Translations under genes and position numbers: made by a program
DNA from: Uranotaenia lowii
Taxonomy: Eukaryota; Arthropoda; Insecta; Diptera; Culicidae
Direction of reading: 5' to 3'
DNA length: 64,000 bases
Assembly: GCF_029784155.1 (NCBI RefSeq)
Contig: NC_073691.1
Span: 88,357,361 to 88,421,360, forward strand
In this document: piece by piece, positions 30,390-42,270 of the stretch
How positions within the stretch are numbered: the stretch's first letter is position 1
How the letters are laid out: every line of letters starts with the position of its first letter
The notes under the pieces: model-generated
Seen by the model: only the letters and a program-made list of their open reading frames with translations
Databases searched by the model: none
Told to the model about the DNA's origin: nothing

Positions 30390-33085
30390 GGATATTGGCT
30401 ATCTATTTATTTATTTATTCCGCCAAACAGTGTAGGCTACATATATATAATAACTTAAACCTAGAGATTACAATGTTCAAATAAGCTTAATAATAATAAT
30501 TTTTCTTTACATTTACAAAGTCAGGTTCTTCGGTGCCTGTTACCGTAAAAACCTTTTTTCAGCTGCTGTTTTGACATAGTTAAGTCTATATTCTCATAAT
30601 GTTTATTATAACTATACATTAAACAATTAACAGGACTATATTTTCCATAATCAGTTCGAGTAGAGGTTATAATGAAAAGATTTCTTGTTCTTAAATGACG
30701 GCAAGGACAATAAAAGTTTAATTGATTTAGTAGATAAGCAGACTGAACGCGCTGATTAATTATGTCGTTTACAAAACAGATTGCAGCAAACTCTCTTCTT
30801 ACACTTAATGTTTCCATGTTTATAAGCAGGCAACGTGATTCATAGCTAGGTAATTGGTTCTGAGACCATCCTAAATTTCGTAAAGCGAATAGAACAAATT
30901 GTTTCTGGACTGATTCCAAACGGTTTTTATGTAAAATTTGAAAAGGCGACCACACAACGCTACAATACTCAAGAATAGATCTAACATAAGCTGTGTACAA
31001 TGTTTTTATTGTGTATGGGTCTTTAAAATTATAACTGAAACGTTTTATAAATGCTAACATACCGTTTGATTTCTGGATTATTGAGTTATAGTGATCTACA
31101 AAGGTAAGTTTTGAGTCCAATATAACTCCAAGGTCTCTAATCTTGTTGACTCTCTCGACAGGATCATCTCCCAATTTGACAATTTCATATGACTGACATT
31201 TTCTTCTGGTAAATACAATATTTGAACATTTTGCCACGTTAAGTTTGAGCAGACTTTTAGTGCACCATTTGTTAAATACATTAACTTCGTTTTGAAAGAT
31301 TCTAAAGTCTTCTTCGCTATTCACTTTCATATAAAGTTTCATATCATCAGCATAAATTAGCACATTTGACTGCTTGAGAAGACAAGTTATATCATTTACG
31401 TATAAAATAAATAATAAGGGGCCGAGATGGGAGCCTTGAGGCACACCAGAAGTAACGGAGATACTTTTTGAAAGTGAACCATTAAATCTAACAACTTGTG
31501 AGCGGTTCGTTAAATAGGACCTTATCCATTTCAGTAGGTGTGAACTGAAACCCTGTTTATTTAATTTAAAAATTAACATGGGGATGTCAATTCTGTCAAA
31601 AGCTTTACTGAAGTCCGTGTATAAAGCCTGTACAGAATTACCGCGATCCATACAGCTAATATTATAGGTAACAAACTCGAGTAAATTAGTGGCTGTAGAT
31701 CTTCCTTTAACAAATCCATGTTGCTTTTCAGTAATGAGTGTTTTAATTTGGTTATATATTTTTGCATTCACTATAGCTTCGAAAAGTTTTGGTATGCACG
31801 ATAAAATGGCTATGCCCCTGTAATTGTTTATGTCAGATTTTTTTCCTGACTTGAATATGGGTACAAGAAATGATTCTTTCCATACTTGAGGAAAAACACC
31901 TGATTTCAATGAAGAGTTAAATAGAAGAAACAATGGCATACTCAGTTCATTTACTAGATTTTTTAAAATAAGTGGAGGAATTCCATCAGGCCCGGGCCCT
32001 TTAGTGCTGTCTAAGGAAGAAATGGTTTTACATATTTCTTCAAAGGAAATTGATTCTACTACAGTAAGTACCGTTGAATCAGAGAGATAACTAAAAAACG
32101 AAGTATCACGATCTTGCTCGGAAAAACTAGTGTAAACATTTTGGAAAAAGTCGGCGAATAGATTACAAATTTCGTCGGAATTTTGACCTTCTATGCTGCC
32201 AAAGTGCATGCGAGATGGAAAACTATTATTTTTTAATTTTGTATTGACATATCTAAAAAAGTTTCTTGGGTTCGATTTTATGTTTTGCTCAATTTTTATA
32301 TTATAGTCTTGGAAAGAAGTATTTAAGCGTATTGCTAGTCGATTACTGGCTTCTTGGTGTTCTAACTTAGTGACTAATGATGGATTCTTTTTCCAGTTTT
32401 TATGTGCCTTCTGCTTTTTATTTCTTAAATGCACAAGCTCTTTCGTGAACCATGGCGGATTTTTGTTATTATTTGTTCGTCGCTTTAATTTTGTTGGAAC
32501 GTATTCATTGAGAATATTACCAAGAATTTTGTAAAAAATCTCCACTTGATTGTCTGTTGAGTTTTCAGCTCGGAATATTGTTTGCCAATCAACAACTTGT
32601 AATTTTGTTTTAATCATATTATAGTTAGCATGAAAAAAGTCAAACGTCTCTATAAACTCGTAATCATCTGGTAAACGTTTTTGATCAGGACATATGATTG
32701 AGAATTCGATAGCAGTGTGGAAGACCTCGTTTTTCCAAATTGGATCTGAAGCTTCTACAACACAAAAATCATCAGTCAAATTGGAAAATAATAAGTCCAG
32801 ATATCGACTACAGGCATTTTTTACATGATTTATTTGATTAAGACACAAAGAAGCAAGATTATCAAAAAGAATTTGCAGTGTTTCATTATCACCACAGATC
32901 GGCAAGAGAATGCTTTCATTATCTTCATCAATTAAGAATTGGAGACTTGATTGGTTAAAGTCGCCATAAAGGTGTATTTTAAATTCGGGCTCAAAATTTG
33001 CGACCATTTCAGTAATGTCAAACAGAAACTTGTCCAGATTTTGGGATGAAGTTTTGAATTTTAGATGTAGTTTCAAAAAGAAGTC
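30390..33085 (-). mobile_element. CR1/Jockey-type LINE, 5'-truncated
   Basis: Holds the 851-codon ORF at 30521-33076 and a 130-bp 3' UTR ending, on the minus strand, in GGAATAAATAAATAAATAGA. Short A-rich tandem 3' ends occur in many non-LTR LINEs. The 5' end is cut within the endonuclease domain. Target duplications were not found, partly because the right flank merges with a MITE at 33089. Confidence 0.85.
30521..33076 (-). CDS. LINE ORF2 fragment: endonuclease end and RT
   Basis: 851 codons without a stop. The annotated start at 33076 is TTG, and the frame stays open further upstream, so this is a truncated ORF, not a true start. Residues about 1-125 are the C-terminal half of an AP-endonuclease (YGDFNQ at 37-42, SRYLDLLF at 90-97, an HTA near 120). 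RT spans about 340-640: KGPGPDGIPPLIL (359), YTDFSKAFDRID with catalytic Asp488, SGVPQGSHLGPLLF (543) and IYADDMKLY with Asp577 and Asp578. The thumb follows with IRDLGVILDSKLTF (646) and ILEYCSVVWSPF (701). All RT catalytic residues are present. The motif style fits the CR1/Jockey group. It is the only long intact RT in the window and so the youngest-looking LINE. Confidence 0.9.
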   Translation of the reverse strand: MKLHLKFKTSSQNLDKFLFDITEMVANFEPEFKIHLYGDFNQSSLQFLIDEDNESILLPICGDNETLQILFDNLASLCLNQINHVKNACSRYLDLLFSNLTDDFCVVEASDPIWKNEVFHTAIEFSIICPDQKRLPDDYEFIETFDFFHANYNMIKTKLQVVDWQTIFRAENSTDNQVEIFYKILGNILNEYVPTKLKRRTNNNKNPPWFTKELVHLRNKKQKAHKNWKKNPSLVTKLEHQEASNRLAIRLNTSFQDYNIKIEQNIKSNPRNFFRYVNTKLKNNSFPSRMHFGSIEGQNSDEICNLFADFFQNVYTSFSEQDRDTSFFSYLSDSTVLTVVESISFEEICKTISSLDSTKGPGPDGIPPLILKNLVNELSMPLFLLFNSSLKSGVFPQVWKESFLVPIFKSGKKSDINNYRGIAILSCIPKLFEAIVNAKIYNQIKTLITEKQHGFVKGRSTATNLLEFVTYNISCMDRGNSVQALYTDFSKAFDRIDIPMLIFKLNKQGFSSHLLKWIRSYLTNRSQVVRFNGSLSKSISVTSGVPQGSHLGPLLFILYVNDITCLLKQSNVLIYADDMKLYMKVNSEEDFRIFQNEVNVFNKWCTKSLLKLNVAKCSNIVFTRRKCQSYEIVKLGDDPVERVNKIRDLGVILDSKLTFVDHYNSIIQKSNGMLAFIKRFSYNFKDPYTIKTLYTAYVRSILEYCSVVWSPFQILHKNRLESVQKQFVLFALRNLGWSQNQLPSYESRCLLINMETLSVRREFAAICFVNDIINQRVQSAYLLNQLNFYCPCRHLRTRNLFIITSTRTDYGKYSPVNCLMYSYNKHYENIDLTMSKQQLKKGFYGNRHRRT

Positions 33086-33088
33086 AAT

Positions 33089-33248
33089 GAATTTCTTTGA
33101 ATTCAGCCACAGTATTTGAAAACCTCATCTAGCTACTAGCTAGCATCCTCAGTGGGTAATCGACTTTGAATCTGACAAATGGATGCCATTTTCATTGATA
33201 TTCAAAAAGAAAGGTTTTCGAATACTGTAGCTGAATTCAAAGGAATTC
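33089..33248. mobile_element. 160-bp MITE with 36-bp inverted ends
   Basis: The left end 33089-33124 (GAATTTCTTTGAATTCAGCC...) and right end 33213-33248 are reverse complements with three mismatches in 36. The interior has CTAGCTACTAGCTAG. No coding. It abuts the LINE 5' truncation point. The target duplication is unclear. Confidence 0.85.
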
Positions 33249-33941
33249 GTCGAATACCTTTTAAAATCATAGTTTTATTCAGCCAACATGTTCTTCAAAC
33301 CTTCTTTTGAATATAAGTAAATTTAAAAGGCCAAATTTTGCCAACATTTTAGATAAAAAATCCCGGCCCGAACAAGTGGGGTGTGAATTCTAGCAAATTG
33401 CAAAATAAGCCTAGATCAGCCAGCAGCGTGTATGATTTTCAATAGTTGGCTAATATTTATACTTTGTTGGTGTTATATCTGTCCGATTCATAACATTTTT
33501 TTTGTCCAAAAAAGGTAATTTTCAATTAAAAAAATCAGATTTTATAAATTACACAATTCTAGACAAGGGACTAGTGGTTGAAAAAAAAAAACTTTAATAC
33601 GAACCACTTAAAACTTTAAAAAAAAAGTAGAAAACTTTCGCCAAAATTCTTGAAGCTTTTATTTCTTCTGTTCGGAAGTTTTTAAATAAAACAAGAATTG
33701 AAGTTCAACAATTGACGTGCTTTTTTAAGCAAACAGATTATTTCGAATTGGGATTGAAGTAGAAGTTGCGATCGAATGCGATTCGGTCATTTCTGTGATC
33801 ATGGAAATCAATCTTAAATCATGTCTTAGAGATACTGCAATTGCTTATTTTGTACAGAAATACATATTCTGTTTATTGAACAGAGATTGATCAATTTCTT
33901 GAATTTTTTACATACCATTTATTAGTTTCTACTTGAACTTG
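33249..33941. other. Unassigned AT-rich DNA
   Basis: No recognisable element or coding frame. Confidence 0.25.
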
Positions 33942-34075
33942 AACTGATGAATTCACCTTTCAAATGGTGTGTTAGAATTTAAATGAATTTGAAAAATATT
34001 AAATGGGTCATCATTTAATATTTTTCAAATTCATTCAAATTCTTACACACCATTTGAAAGGTGAATTCATCAGTT
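33942..34075. repeat. 64-bp-arm palindrome, 6-base loop
   Basis: Arms 33942-34005 and 34012-34075 pair at 62 of 64 positions around GGTCAT. The flanks do not pair. It is similar in design to the palindromes at 10195 and 42387, but unrelated in sequence. Confidence 0.96.
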
Positions 34076-34129
34076 TCGTTTTGCATTCTTAAAAAAAATT
34101 GACCGATAATTTACTTTTTTTTACCCCTC

Positions 34130-34830
34130 TAGTTACGTAATCTTTTAAGAGTGCTTGTACTCCTTTTCGATAGAGAAATAGGTGTACTCTTCTTTCTGTG
34201 AAACTTTACGAGATGTATGTACTCTTTTTTCTGTTGAAAGACAATTTACCAGAAAAAATGTTTCATCCAGTTTATGAAGTTTGTGTTCCACATCTTATAC
34301 CAGAATTACAACTTAGAACAATTTACGTTAATGTCCTTTTTCATGAAGGCGCCTTTAAGTCGGAATAACCAGTGAGTGCAATAAGCGCCTTTGGTTATGC
34401 AATAAATTCCCAAACAGTAGTAAATAATATGAACATATTCTGAACAAAAGCAATTTGCTTACACAAATTCGTACACAAACAAGAAGCGCACAAATCTAAA
34501 ATAATGTTTGATTCAAGGCAATATGCACGTAAAACTCATTTTAAAATGCAGTAGTTTATCATGTTAAGCTGACAATAACATCGAACATTTCTGTCCCTTC
34601 GAATAATTCAGCTAGAAATTTTCAACCTATGGCTTTTCACTTTTCAATAGTTAAACAATATTTTCAAATAATTTGTATCCCAAACTGTCATGTACGTCTA
34701 ATAATTTTTAAATATTAGCAGTATTTCAATGACTTAAATATTTCGGTTTTTATACTATAACGTTTATTTTTACTATTTTGGAAAAATGATCTCAAGGTAC
34801 TCTTTTTGGCTTACTAAAATCGGCATAAAA
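34130..34830 (+). mobile_element. Decayed relative of the TAGGGTTACCATA hAT family
   Basis: Contains GTACTCTTCTTTCTGTG, TTTACGAGATGTA, AATGTCCTTTTTCATGAAGG, CAGTGAGTGCAATAAGCG and GTACTCTTTTTGGC in the order seen in the element at 25973. The termini are eroded. Confidence 0.65.
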
Positions 34831-36425
34831 CCAAAGTCAATCATTATTTTTATTTGGTTTTTGCACAGAATCTTTCTAAATATGGTAAACTAAAAATCCA
34901 TACTAATGGAAACTATTCGACAAGCAGTTGTCAAAAGCTACAGCTAAGAAAAGTTTTAAAACATAAGACAAAATGATCAATTTTGTAGCCTCAGAAATCC
35001 TTGGTCAATGAGCTTTTCGGTCTAAAAAAATATTGACAGTAAGGTCTAAGAGCTACCACCATTCTGGATTGATATTTTGAGGAAAAATTCCTGAGTTAGG
35101 TAGGAGAGATTAAACATAAATCCCGTCCAAAGGCGGGATTGGGAAAGGACGACAACAATCCGAAAAATATGCACAATATTTACTTTTCATAAAAGTTGAA
35201 ATATCTCAGTAATTTGTGGAACAATTTAAAACAAAAACTTGTAAAAAAATATAGCTTTGGATCAGTGTTAATATGTTTTAAAATTTGAAAAAAATTGGTA
35301 CAACCGAAAAAGTACTGAAAGTCAAGTTCCTTAGCCCCTGTGGTTATGCAATCTCAGGAAAAATTGTCCAAAATTTTTCTCATCTATAGAATTTTTCATA
35401 TAACAAAAGTTGTTTGTAATCATAAAACTATGCTTTTGTGAATTTTTCAGCAAAAAAAAATTTGAGTTCCAGAGGGTTAATAACAAAAATGTACTTTTCG
35501 ATGAACTCTTCTAATTTTTCTCACTTCAAAAAAACTACGTTTCGTACCCAAGAAGATGGCGAATCTGCTTTCAGGATGTCAAGGCGTTTGTAGCAAATTT
35601 TATAGTTTCGGATTAACAAAAGGTTTTTTTAAGATGTGACGCAAAGAAATTCAGAGCGTTTTTAGGACGCACTCTAGAGAAAATAGTGAACAAAAAGTTT
35701 GGATTCTCTTTGAACTTTTGAAGACACGTTTAATGCTTTTACCAGAATTAAAATCAGTTGAGAAACAAAGAAACGACTACGGGGTTAATGAAACTATGTG
35801 ACGCAACGAAAACTGTTTTTAGAAGTGGAACAAATTGTTTGTTTGTATAACGTTTTCGTATTGTTATTGCGTCCAGCAGGTGCACATTATTGTACTACAC
35901 ACATTGCATACTTTGAGGATGTAAAACGTAGAATTTTACGTAGAAAGTTACCTCTTAAACCATTATCTTTAACTTTTCTATTATAACTCTAATCGATGTG
36001 CAGTTCGGGGGAAATGTGTGTCATAAAATAAACTTAAACAAAAATCACATTTAAAACAAATCGATAAAATTGTCATAAATAAGTTATTGATGTTAAACCA
36101 TGCAGTGCTACCTTTTCCAGGAGCAAAACCCTGTTGCAAAAAATTCATGTAATGTGACGCAACAAAAGTAGATGGCTCGTATGAAAATTCATAATAATCG
36201 TTTTCACACAATTTCGTCAAATTTCGTCGTTAATCCGAGCAGAAATCTTTGATACCGTAAGCAATTTTGAAAACGCTGAAAACTTGCGTAATGTGATGCA
36301 ACGGAGGAAAAAGGCTTTATCTTTTAAACCTCTGCATAGAAAACACTTTTTTGGTTGCAAATTAAGGGTTAACTGAGAGAAAAAGAAAAAAAGAAATATT
36401 AACTTGTGCAAAACACGATGATATA
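34831..36425. other. AT-rich DNA with recurring GTGACGCAA motif
   Basis: GTGACGCAA or GTGATGCAA occurs at about 35636, 35799, 36155 and 36293. A short hairpin CCCGTCC...AAAGGCGGG lies near 35123. No coding frame seen. It is probably an unclassified old element. Confidence 0.35.
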
Positions 36426-36427
36426 TG

Positions 36428-36892
36428 TAGGGGAGATCCACTTTTATTATTTTCGTCATATCTTTTTCTAAAATTTTTGCAGCTCGCCGTCTTTTGCCTT
36501 TTCTGACAGCGGGTTATTTCAAGCTCATATGCTCCAAAAGTTAGAACGATACATGAGCCCGTAGATGAACTAGAAGCGTTTTCATGAGACCACAAAAATT
36601 TTAAAGGAGATTCGATCCTTTAAAAAAAGTGACTTGATCCTTGGAAAAAATCTAGCAAAATCCAAAGATAAAAACTTGTATTAGTTCTCATTTCACAGTT
36701 TGTAAGTATCAGACAAAGATAATTATAAAAGTTTGTCTACTACCCTATTTCGATTGCATACTTTAAGGCGCAATTTTTGTTCTATTTGGCAGATTTTTAT
36801 AAAATATTTGATATTTGTAAGACATTCCGGTTTCGAGATATAGGGAAGGATTCAAGTATCCCCAGGGATCAAGTATCCTCATTCTCTCCTAT
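36428..36892 (+). mobile_element. GGGGAGA-family element, short complete copy
   Basis: From TAGGGGAGATCC to CCTCATTCTCTCCTA, with TA at both borders. It has the family landmarks GATGAACTAGAAGCG, ATTGCATACTTTAAGGCGC and GGGATCAAGTATCCTCA. At about 465 bp it is an internally deleted version. Confidence 0.75.
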
Positions 36893-38829
36893 AGTTAATC
36901 TGCTAAAAAATTTGTACAGAAATGATTAAAAAGTTCATCTTCTCTGAATGTTGGCTTTAAAATCTGAATCATTGTAGACTTCCCCCCAATCGAGTTAACA
37001 TGTCAATTCGTTTCGAAATTGTGCACCTGCACAATGCTCTATTTTCTTCCCGGTGAACATGCAACATGAAACTTTCCGATGTATTGTTTCAACAGGCCGA
37101 GAGTCGTAAATTCCCCAAAATGAGGTTTACTGCATTAGGCCGAGATAAAGTTATTACGGTATAGCATTCGGTAACTTTAGACTTTAAGAATTGACACCAT
37201 CACCGTGTTGGCCTTTGGCATTCGCCCCAAACCAATGATATATGAGCTGCAATTTCGGAATCCACTACCGGGGGCCAGCTAGCATCTCGAGAAGAACTAA
37301 TCGCCGCGACCCTGCTACAGACGTTCGGACAAATTACAGCCCCCGTATCCGAGTCGCGCCGCGCCCCGAAAACTGACGAAAGCGCACTAATTAGAATGAT
37401 GGAAATCACCAACCGTCGACGCCCCCTCCACAGCCACACTTTTGTTGAAAACTGAGTTAGGGCCCTTTTCCAAGATGTCTCGCAACCGAATAAATGGCTT
37501 TCTCAAACTACAAAAATTACTGACCGTCGTCGGCTCGTTAGCATTTGAAAAGAACAGAGTGTCTTTCTCTAGACGGCGGCGGCGGCGGCGTTCATGTATG
37601 GCAACATCCGAAAGGCACCGCGTGGTTTGGCCGAGATATGAATGTTCCATTTTTTATTATGGACCTGCTCAGAAAACCATGTCAAATCATGTCAAGAAGT
37701 GGAGGTCCATTTTTCCCAGAGCTAGCCTTTTCTTCCTAAATGTTACAAACGAAACGGCCGAGGAAAATGCCAGACCACAAAGTGCCGTTTCAAATGGTCG
37801 TATCCAACAACACCACGCACGCATAGAGAGTTATATTTAAAGTACACTCAAGGCAACAGATCGAAAGTGGTTGACGGTCCGAATGAAGAGCGGGGAAAAA
37901 GTCTTGGTCATTAAAAAAATTCTAATCATCTTTTATTTCTCTCTTTGCCCGCTTCGCGGTCGTTCAAAAGTCGAAAACAGCGCGGTTCGATTCCACCGAT
38001 CGTCGTCGCATTTTTTTTTTCTAATTATAGAGTCGCTTCACGATGCGCCGTCGCGCGAGATGAAACGTGCTCACATACTTACAGTAAAGCGAAACACGCC
38101 GCGACGCGACCCAACACGCAAATGTCGCACTGTCACTAAATTGTACTGCGATCGGGCGTTGACAGAATCGTTGAACGCTTGCAGCCAGACGGATTCATCA
38201 TTATCTAATTAGTTTTATTGTAGGTTTGTTGTTTTTTTCCACGTTCGAGCCATCATGGAAAAGCGAGTGTCACATCGATCGAATTCCGTCTGGCCAAAAA
38301 AAGCTGTCGGAGTTGAATGTCACTCGCACTTTATTTTCACATGCATGGAAAATCTTGGTGCTCCCGGGTGTTGAACTTTTCTACGCCGAGCAGATCTGTT
38401 CTGTTCCATTTCAAAACATTTCGTAACCGTCCGGGTTTTGGATGTATCTATCTGAAATCAATTCGAGCTTGAAATGCTAACAGCAATAATTTCGTAACAT
38501 TTGAAAAAAAATATTGCAGCGAAAACCGTTCTCGAGCAGTGCATGAATATCTCAAGTGCTGTTTTGAGTAAACAACGTATGTTTGATATGTTTCAATTAT
38601 CATTCTAACAAAATTATTCAAAACTATTGACAACCACAAATTTTTAATAAAGGTTTTAAGAAAAAACGAGTACGGCTATCGAAGAGTTGATTCAAGCGAA
38701 TTTTAGCTAATGTTATTGCGTGATATCACGCGACTTTTCAGCGTTTAACGGAAGCGGAATTCAACGAAATTGTGTGAAAAAGATGACCTATTATGAAATG
38801 ACAAAATCTTGTCATCCAGGGCGGTCTTC
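36893..38829. other. Low-copy, partly GC-rich DNA
   Basis: 37190-38440 is complex and transposon-free to the eye, with (CGG)n-like GGCGGCGGCGGCGGCG at about 37576. Open stretches here lack motifs. The minus-strand frame at 37200-37439 looks like a signal peptide but begins at GTG. It could be host intron or regulatory DNA. Confidence 0.35.
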
Positions 38830-38940
38830 CGAAAATCAGGACAAATACTGATTTATCAGGACACTTGGCACCTCTGGTTCCCTTAAATGTCCCCAGAGGT
38901 GCCAGGTGTCCTGATAAATCAGGGTTTGTCCTGATTTTCG
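38830..38940. repeat. 48-bp-arm inverted repeat overlapping a MITE end
   Basis: Arms 38830-38877 and 38893-38940 pair at 45 of 48 positions around a 15-base spacer. The right arm is the left end of the hAT MITE at 38894. The left arm is therefore a fragment of a second copy in reverse orientation. Confidence 0.9.
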
Positions 38941-39270
38941 AGAGACTGTCCTGATTTTTTAAATTGTTCAGATTTGTCAACTTTTCAAATGTACTGAATA
39001 GTCATGATTTTCAAAAATATGTTAACTTTGATTAAATTTTTATCAGGATATCGAACAAATCTGTAATAAAATAACTAAGCCACCAATAATCTTTAATTCA
39101 GATGATCTTCAAATGGTGTTTTCCATATAAATTGCAGGCTAGCCACCCAGTGCATAAATAGAGGCGTCTTTAGTACCTGTATCTCGCCTTTATTTATATT
39201 ATTTAAGCAGAATTTGTGGTCTCCTGAAAAGGACTGTCCTAATTTTTGACAAAACGACCTGGCATCCCTG
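38894..39270. mobile_element. hAT MITE family M, copy 1
   Basis: Starts CAGAGGTGCCAGGTGTCC and ends with the complement of CAGGGATGCCAGGTCG. The flanks AATGTCCC and AATGTCAT are a degraded 8-bp duplication. It carries repeated TGTCCTGATTTT phrases near both ends. Noncoding, 377 bp. Confidence 0.85.
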
Positions 39271-39569
39271 AATGTCATAGTCATGCCATGGGTGGCAAAA
39301 CTCCTCAGATCGGCTTGTCCAGTGAAAGAGAGTGCAATTTTTTTTCGTCTGCTCCCCCAATCGATGCGGGGAGAGATAAATCGCACTGAAATGGGGAGTG
39401 AGATTGTCAACACATAAGAGTGAGCGAGAGCATTCATATCCGCTGATGAAGAGAATTCCCTTCTCCGTAAAAATCTGTTGCGCAATGTGCTGAGGAGAAT
39501 TCGAGAGCTAACTCAGTTTATCCTCGGTACGTTCACGAGAAAAGATGCTACTTTACGAATCAAAGCTCC
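39271..39569. other. Low-copy DNA between two MITE copies
   Basis: GC-balanced, no motif recognised. Confidence 0.3.
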
Positions 39570-39897
39570 CAGCGGTGTCCTGATTTTCTAGAAGCCGTCC
39601 TGATCTTAATTGCAATTGATTTTGCTATAAAAACAGTTTAACCTCTTAAACCAATGGTAATCTTCGGTTCAGATGATATTTGAACGGTGTTTTTCGGTAT
39701 AAACTAAAAGCCACCTAACTTCATATCTCTTCTGCTGCATAAATTAAGGCGTATACTGCACCGTTATTTCGCCTTAATTTATGCAATCTAAGAAGAGCTG
39801 CATTTCATTTCCACCAATCTACTGGGGTCCTGAAAAATCCTGGTTTTTGTTCTTCGCGGTGTCCTAATTTTTTGATGAAACCACCTGTCACCTATTT
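39570..39897. mobile_element. hAT MITE family M, copy 2 (eroded)
   Basis: Begins CAGCGGTGTCCTGATTTT and ends ATGAAACCACCTGTCACCTA. The interior matches copies 1 and 3 (GGTTCAGATGAT, CGCCTTAATTTATGCAAT, AGAGCTGCATTTCATTT). The termini have eroded. Confidence 0.8.
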
Positions 39898-41945
39898 GCA
39901 TCTGGATTTATGTACAACAACGAAACGCTGTTAAAATTTCATGTATTTTATTTTCTGTTTTAATGTTTGCACGGCCGCTCGTCGTCTACCAGTCAGTGTG
40001 TTTTGGGACCTTTGAACTTTGCCTACCGAAAACCCTCTCTCATCACGAAGAGTCACGACGAGAGTCCTGGTGCCATTTTTTTCGGTTTGCTTCTGTTCCT
40101 CGCTTGCTGCATTACTACTGTCTTCCCAACCCGTCATTGCCTATATATAGGCGCAATTGATGCCCGGATTTTCCAGAGTTTATTTTTTATGAAATTTCAT
40201 TCTTTTTTTTTCAGCCGAACAGAACGCGATAAAATCGGTCAACCGTAAAGTGGGAAAACAAATTACACCAAATAAAAATAAAGCCAATGGAACAACATAT
40301 GAGACCGACGCATTGCCGCCGCACTCTTTTTCGCGGGGCGCGTTCAGCTGGACAGAGACTCTGCCATGCTACGCTGATAAGGCGCGCAGGCCGGTCGATA
40401 GGCAGTCGACTCCGTACCCTCTGCACTGGTTGACTGACTCACCTGACCACCCACCCATCTGCCGGCTTTACTCCGGTGAGATGTTTGCCGGAAAATTTTT
40501 TACCTTACTTTTATCCACCCCTTTTTTTTTGGCTCCCGACCCACGACGCAAAAGGTTGAAATTCACTTTGGGCTAGGTCACAAATTAAATTTAGAAGGAT
40601 TAATGTTTCGAGTTTTGAGTTTGTTAATCGAGTTTGGAAGAGGGGAAAAACAACTCAATTACCTTTGAATCGACCTATAAACGTTATTGCTGCTATGAAG
40701 AGGAATGTTTCGAACGTTTTGTTTTGATTTGAATCTTCAATTAAGATTTTTTTTGAGAAGTTTGGTCAAGTAACATTATAAGTTGGAATTGACCTCACTT
40801 CGCTCAATGTCAGGAGGATAAATCAATGAAAACGATTTTTTCCTGAAATTTCTGACTCAATGTGTGCAACTATGTGGGTGTGAAAAAGGGATACAGATTC
40901 GGATTTAACAAATGGTCATGGGGAAGGACCATCAACACACAATCCCGGACTACAGGGCATCCAGGGAGACAGCAGCAGCAGCAAACATCAACAGTTGCTG
41001 ACAGTGCGTGGGTGTAGGCACATTGTATTTCTCTATGTAGCTACATGTGCAGATACAACAAGTCTCGAGAGCGTGAACCTTTAAAGGCTTCCGAAAATTT
41101 GCTGAACGGGGAAGAGGACAAGAGGCCGCTTTAACGTTTGGCCCCCCGCTTTTGACGCGCGCGAGGTTGTGCGAGGGTTTAATGTGTCACATAAAATTTA
41201 AAATGAACACATTGTGCTCAACGTTTAGCAACTGGCGGCAGCAACGGACGCAGACTGGTCCTGCCGATGCTCGGGAAGCTGACATTACTTTTGACGCGCC
41301 CTTTTGAAAACGAGCAATGTCGAGAGTAAAAGTTGAGTCGAGCCAGTTCGGGTGAGTTATTAAAGGCATCATCATGCATATCGAAGTGGAAGCAATTTTC
41401 GACAAGCATCCCGCCAACCAGCCAGTCGTCGTAAATGGAATTTAAGGATCTCTGACGTTTATTTTCATCAACTTTTTAAGGATCGACAAATTAGAATGAA
41501 TTTGAAGCACTCGAAGAAGACGAACTGAGCAGGAGAAAAAAAAATCCCGTCGCTCTTAAAGGCAGTCGCGCGTGATGATTGGATCAACGCGATGGGTGTC
41601 CCATCTTATTTGCAGTGATGAAAAGCAGATATCCTCAGGGAAATTTGGGGATCAAATACAAGAATGCTGAAATTAAACCCAACTTGTTGGAAGATACGCA
41701 CTCATAATTTGCCGGTTCATTTCGATAACGTATGAAGGGTTTGCCACCGGAATTGGTTGTGATCTGAATCCTTGGATTTCATTCGATTGTGTTTAATTTC
41801 ATAAGAAAATCGTTGGCCAAATTGTTATTTTAATTTCATAATACAATTATGAGTTTGACAAAAAATCTGACCGAGATTAATTCAGTTTTTTCAAGTATTT
41901 TTTTTTAACTGCATTACCATAGAAGTTAAGAAAATTTACTTTAGG
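39898..41945. other. Low-copy DNA, no gene recognised
   Basis: 39960-41600 is complex and free of recognisable transposons, with a short (CAG)n run near 40970. Several short overlapping frames exist but none has a motif. It resembles host intron or intergenic DNA. Confidence 0.35.
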
Positions 41946-42270
41946 TAGGGTTACCATATCCGGTGACACCAAAAAGAGTACATTGAGATCATTAATCCAA
42001 AAACTAGAAGAACCGTTAAGCAGTAGAACTTCGCTTATCCGAACTCCAGTTTTCAGAACTTTCGCGTTTTCCCAGCCATCCGATTGACACAAGATCCATA
42101 TATCTATCAACCTTTGCGCCCGGATGGTATGTCTTGGAAGTTATGCGACTTCCATGACAATTATAAATTTTCTTTTAAGATAATCTTGTACCTACTATAA
42201 CTTAATTTTGTGCACATTGTTTTCTGTTTGCATACTCAAAGGCGCTTATCGCGCTCACTGCACGCTCCTT
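41946..42270 (-). mobile_element. TAGGGTTACCATA hAT family, truncated reverse copy
   Basis: Starts TAGGGTTACCATATCC with AAAAAGAGTACATTG, and later has TGCATACTCAAAGGCGC and GCGCTCACTG, the reverse of landmarks at 26230-26270. The far end is missing or eroded. Confidence 0.7.

Noticed and set aside
37200..37439. Minus-strand frame resembling a secreted protein with a signal peptide
   Set aside because: The start codon is GTG, no ATG is in place, there is no upstream context, and the hydrophobic stretch is short enough to arise by chance.
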